This document shows positions 61,373 to 64,000 of a DNA stretch of 64,000 nucleotides, one piece after another (positions within the stretch are counted from its first letter, which is position 1; every line of letters starts with the position of its first letter). The stretch comes from Roseiarcus sp963806935 (GTDB lineage: Bacteria > Pseudomonadota > Alphaproteobacteria > Rhizobiales > Beijerinckiaceae), in NCBI GenBank assembly GCA_963806935.1, contig CAWEAT010000002.1, positions 186,001-250,000 on the forward strand, read 5' to 3'. Under the pieces are notes generated by a model. It was not told where the DNA came from. It saw nothing but the letters and a program-made list of their open reading frames with translations, and did no database searches. Both the position numbers and the translations under genes were made by a program.

Positions 61373-62332
61373 ATGAAGGTTCTCAAGTTTCTCGCTTGCG
61401 CCGGGCTGACCGTGGCCGCGTGGCCGGCTGCGGGCGCCGATCTCGGCAGCGCGCCGCCCATGACCATGCCAACGAGCCAGGGGCAGACGATGTTCGAAGT
61501 CGGCTCGAACTGGTACATCCGCGGCGATCTCGGCGTCAGCTTCGACGAGGCGCCGACCGTCTCGCTGTCAAGCCTTTCGACGCCGCCGCCCGGGCTCATC
61601 GCCACCCCATACACGACGCCTGCCGGAACGAACTGGTCGACCACCAACTTCACCGGCGGCCTCGGAGCCGGTTATCGCTTCAACGACTATCTGCGCCTGG
61701 ACGCGACCTGGGACTACCGCACCGGCGTCGGGGGAACCCGCAACACGGCGGTCGTCTGCCCCTATCCCCCGACGACTGGAATCGTCGCTCCGACGACCGG
61801 CCTGCCCGCGGGCAACCTCTACAATACCTCGGACGTCTGCAACGGGACGACGAATCTCAAGCAGTACAACAACACTTTCCTCGCCAACGGCTATGTCGAT
61901 CTCGGAACCTACGGCGGCTTCACCCCCTATGTCGGCGGCGGCCTGGGCCTCAACATGAACGTCGCAACGGGAAGCTTCAACGCGTACCAGACGAGCGACG
62001 GTCAGGTCTACGCGCCGAACCTGACGCCGGCGGCCGGATTTCCGCAGGTTTGGGTCAATCAGCAGGGCCAGCCGATCTCTCCGCAGCCCGCGGTCGCCTT
62101 CGGCCAGCAATACTGGAGCCGGTCGATCAGCTCGACCACCTATTCATTTGCCTGGGCGCTTTCGGCCGGGCTCGGCTTCCAGCTCAATCCGAGCACGACG
62201 CTCGACATCGGCTATCGCTACCTCAACAGCGGCGTGACCACGAGGCTCATCAACCCGCAAACCGGCCTGACTCTGCGGCAAAACAACGCCTCGCAGCAAC
62301 TGCGAGTCGGAATTCGCTACGTGCTGCAGTGA
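61373..62332 (+). CDS. Outer membrane beta-barrel protein
   Basis: A 319-residue exported protein. The signal peptide MKVLKFLACAGLTVAAWPAA ends at AGA-DLG. The mature part has alternating strands rich in Gly, Tyr and Thr: WYIRGDLGVSFDEAP, NFTGGLGAGYRFNDYLRLDA, NGYVDLGTYGGFTPYVGGGL, DIGYRYLNSGVTTRL, and a terminal LRVGIRYVLQ. This is the Omp25/31-like 8-strand layout of Rhizobiales, with long extracellular loops (about residues 130-160 and 190-240). It is preceded by an AT-rich promoter region. Confidence 0.9.
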   Translation: MKVLKFLACAGLTVAAWPAAGADLGSAPPMTMPTSQGQTMFEVGSNWYIRGDLGVSFDEAPTVSLSSLSTPPPGLIATPYTTPAGTNWSTTNFTGGLGAGYRFNDYLRLDATWDYRTGVGGTRNTAVVCPYPPTTGIVAPTTGLPAGNLYNTSDVCNGTTNLKQYNNTFLANGYVDLGTYGGFTPYVGGGLGLNMNVATGSFNAYQTSDGQVYAPNLTPAAGFPQVWVNQQGQPISPQPAVAFGQQYWSRSISSTTYSFAWALSAGLGFQLNPSTTLDIGYRYLNSGVTTRLINPQTGLTLRQNNASQQLRVGIRYVLQ

Positions 62333-62346
62333 TCGTCTCGGCAAAG

Positions 62347-62397
62347 GCCAAGGGCGAGCGCGGCTAGCGCAGATCGATCCGTCTCCTCGCCCTTGGC
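62347..62397 (+). terminator. Stem-loop after the outer membrane protein gene
   Basis: GCCAAGGGCGAG (62347-62358) and CTCGCCCTTGGC (62386-62397) are perfect 12-base inverted arms around a 27-base loop, starting 15 bases after the OMP stop and followed by GGTTTACG. It is a long GC stem without a strong U tract, so it may be a terminator or an mRNA-protecting hairpin. Confidence 0.6.
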
Positions 62398-62461
62398 GGT
62401 TTACGCGTCCTTCAGCCTGCGCTACCGTTCTTGTGCAAGGCGCTGGGCGAGAGGCCGGTCG

Positions 62462-64000
62462 ATGAGCGCAATCGCGAAGATCGACGCGGCGCCGCGAACG
62501 GCGCACCCACAGAAAACGGGGCGGGCGCTGGGGCCGGCGGCGCTTGCTTGCATGGGCATCGTTTTTGGCGATATCGGCACGAGCCCGCTCTATACGCTCA
62601 ACGTCGCGGCCAAATCCGCCAGTCCCACCGGACAAGTCACGCCTGAAGCGGTGCTCGGCATCGTGTCGCTGATCTTCTGGTCGCTCATCATCGTCATTTC
62701 GTTCAAATACGCGATCCTCATCATGCGCGCAGACAATCACGGCGAGGGCGGCATCCTGGCGCTCCTGGCGCTGGTCAGCCCGCGCCGCGCCAAGCGGAAC
62801 CGCTGGCGCGCCGCGATGGTCGTCATCGGCCTGGTCGGCGCGACTCTGCTTTACGGAGACGGCACGATTACGCCCGCAATCTCGGTCTTGAGCGCCATCG
62901 AGGGCCTCAAGATTTATGCGCCTCAGCTCAACCACGCCGTCGTCCCGCTGACCGTCGTCATCCTCGCCATCCTGTTTCTCGTCCAGCGCAACGGCACGGC
63001 CCGGATCGGCGGCATATTTGGGCCGGTGATGCTGGTCTGGTTCGTCGTCGCCGGCGCGCTCGGCATTGTCGGAATCGTGCGATCGCCCGCGGTGCTCGCC
63101 GCGCTCAATCCGCTAGCGGCCGTCACCTATCTCTGGCACGCGGGGCCGCTGGCTCTCGTGGTCATCGGCGGCGCCTTTCTCGCCGTGACGGGCGGGGAGG
63201 CGTTCTACGCCGACATGGGCCATTTCGGCCCGCTGCCGATCCGCGTCGCCTGGTTTGGCGTGGCGCTGCCGGCGCTGACCCTCAATTATTTCGGCCAGGG
63301 CGGCCTGCTGCTCTCCGAGCCAAATTCACCTGACGTGGTCGACAGTCCCTTCTACGCCCTCGCCCCGCAATGGGCGCATATTCCGCTGATCATTTTGGCG
63401 ACAATGGCGACCGTCATCGCTTCGCAGGCGGTGATTTCCGGCGCCTATTCGATGACCCAGCAGGCGATCTCTCTCGGATTTCTGCCTCGAATGAGAGTCG
63501 TCCATACCGAAGGCCGCGAGATCGGCCAGATCTATGTGCCATTCGTCAACTGGGCGCTCGCCATCGGCGCCCTGGCCGCCGTCATCGGTTTCGGCTCCTC
63601 GGACGCTCTTGCCGGCGCATACGGCATCGCGGTGTCGCTCTTGATGGTGATCACGACGCTGTTGGCCACCTTCGTCGCCCTCCACTGGAAGCACTCTCGC
63701 TTCGTCGTCTTCACTGTGAACGGGAGTCTGCTCGCCCTCGACCTCTTGTTCTTCGCATCGACCTCAACCAAGCTGTTCGACGGCGGCTGGTTTCCGCTCC
63801 TCATCGCCTTCGTCATCTCGTTCCTCATGCTGACGTGGCGCAAAGGCGAGGAGGTCATGGACGCGGTGCGGCTCGAGATTCGCGAGCGGACTTCTGATTT
63901 CATCGAACGCCTCCGCCGCGATCCGCCGCTACGCCTCCCCGGAACCGCGATCGTTCTCGGGCGCATGGCCAAGGGCGTACCGTTGGCGCTGTCGCACAAC
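62462..64000 (+). CDS. kup: Kup-type potassium uptake protein (runs off window)
   Basis: The first 513 codons of a Kup K+/H+ symporter, open to the last base of the window. Signature parts are GIVFGDIGTSPLYTLN (residues about 31-46), ADNHGEGGILALLALVSPRR, GATLLYGDGTITPAISVLSA, GGEAFYADMGHFGPLPIR and NYFGQGGLLLSEPN, all typical of the Kup family. About 12 transmembrane helices are expected; the cytoplasmic C-terminal part is beyond the end. It follows a hairpin after the OMP gene, so it has its own promoter. Confidence 0.95.
   Translation, partial: MSAIAKIDAAPRTAHPQKTGRALGPAALACMGIVFGDIGTSPLYTLNVAAKSASPTGQVTPEAVLGIVSLIFWSLIIVISFKYAILIMRADNHGEGGILALLALVSPRRAKRNRWRAAMVVIGLVGATLLYGDGTITPAISVLSAIEGLKIYAPQLNHAVVPLTVVILAILFLVQRNGTARIGGIFGPVMLVWFVVAGALGIVGIVRSPAVLAALNPLAAVTYLWHAGPLALVVIGGAFLAVTGGEAFYADMGHFGPLPIRVAWFGVALPALTLNYFGQGGLLLSEPNSPDVVDSPFYALAPQWAHIPLIILATMATVIASQAVISGAYSMTQQAISLGFLPRMRVVHTEGREIGQIYVPFVNWALAIGALAAVIGFGSSDALAGAYGIAVSLLMVITTLLATFVALHWKHSRFVVFTVNGSLLALDLLFFASTSTKLFDGGWFPLLIAFVISFLMLTWRKGEEVMDAVRLEIRERTSDFIERLRRDPPLRLPGTAIVLGRMAKGVPLALSHN

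Noticed and set aside
1..64000. tRNA, rRNA or CRISPR
   Set aside because: No tRNA cloverleaf ending, rRNA core sequence or regularly spaced 25-40 base repeat with unique spacers was found by eye; a tRNA scan program would be the decisive test.

Overview
The window is GC-rich coding DNA from an alphaproteobacterium, most likely of the order Hyphomicrobiales (Rhizobiales). The evidence is gene order and family content: TimA (Tim44-like) - mltA - Smr, uvrA divergent from ssb and close to marC - gyrA and coaD, a GTTC-N7-GTTC type LexA site before uvrA, and small DUF1344, DUF2218 and Cys/His-rich secreted proteins. Genus cannot be fixed from sequence alone. It looks like an ordinary chromosomal segment: no rRNA, tRNA, CRISPR array, prophage or complete insertion sequence was seen.

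Layout. 0.6-4.9 kb: a compact minus-strand operon (citryl-CoA-lyase-like enzyme, PaaK-type CoA ligase, VOC enzyme, glutathione S-transferase) with a divergent GntR/FCD regulator and a palindromic operator between them; probably an uncharacterised acid or aromatic catabolic pathway. 5.7-8.4 kb: the enigmatic AmmeMemoRadiSam system, with AmrS divergent from a fused Memo-AMMECR1 protein. 9-15 kb: GFA protein, exported hydrolase, YqhA-type membrane protein, MTA phosphorylase, cytochrome c1 and cytochrome b (the Rieske gene expected next to them is absent). 15-25 kb: trmL, an orphan LuxR-type response regulator tail-to-tail with acs, EVE protein, gpsA, TimA, mltA, Smr, ndk, two tandem NIPSNAP genes.

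25-34 kb: DUF1344, a Tam-like methyltransferase with a degraded cofactor motif, an orphan ParA ATPase, then a six-gene minus-strand set (TetR, two VOC proteins, DUF899, YciI, aldo/keto reductase) with a palindromic operator, followed by a second TetR divergent from a GST. 34-46 kb: 21-bp tandem repeats, uvrA, ssb, DUF2252, glutathione peroxidase, SDR, MarC, gyrA. 46-54 kb: a decayed FAD-monooxygenase remnant, a benzoylformate-decarboxylase-like enzyme, OsmC, DUF2218, coaD, rarA, two tandem serine hydrolases, gloA. 54-64 kb: an overlapping CDF - HlyD - DHA2 efflux operon, an oxidoreductase, a glycosyltransferase with an overlapping DMT-like membrane protein, an outer membrane beta-barrel, and the start of kup, which runs off the end.

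A general caution: at least ten genes, including gyrA, ssb and mtnP, are broken by single-base length errors, mostly extra bases and often in G/C runs. Because essential genes are affected, these are most likely sequencing or assembly errors, not pseudogenes. Frameshifted genes are therefore listed over their full reconstructed extent.
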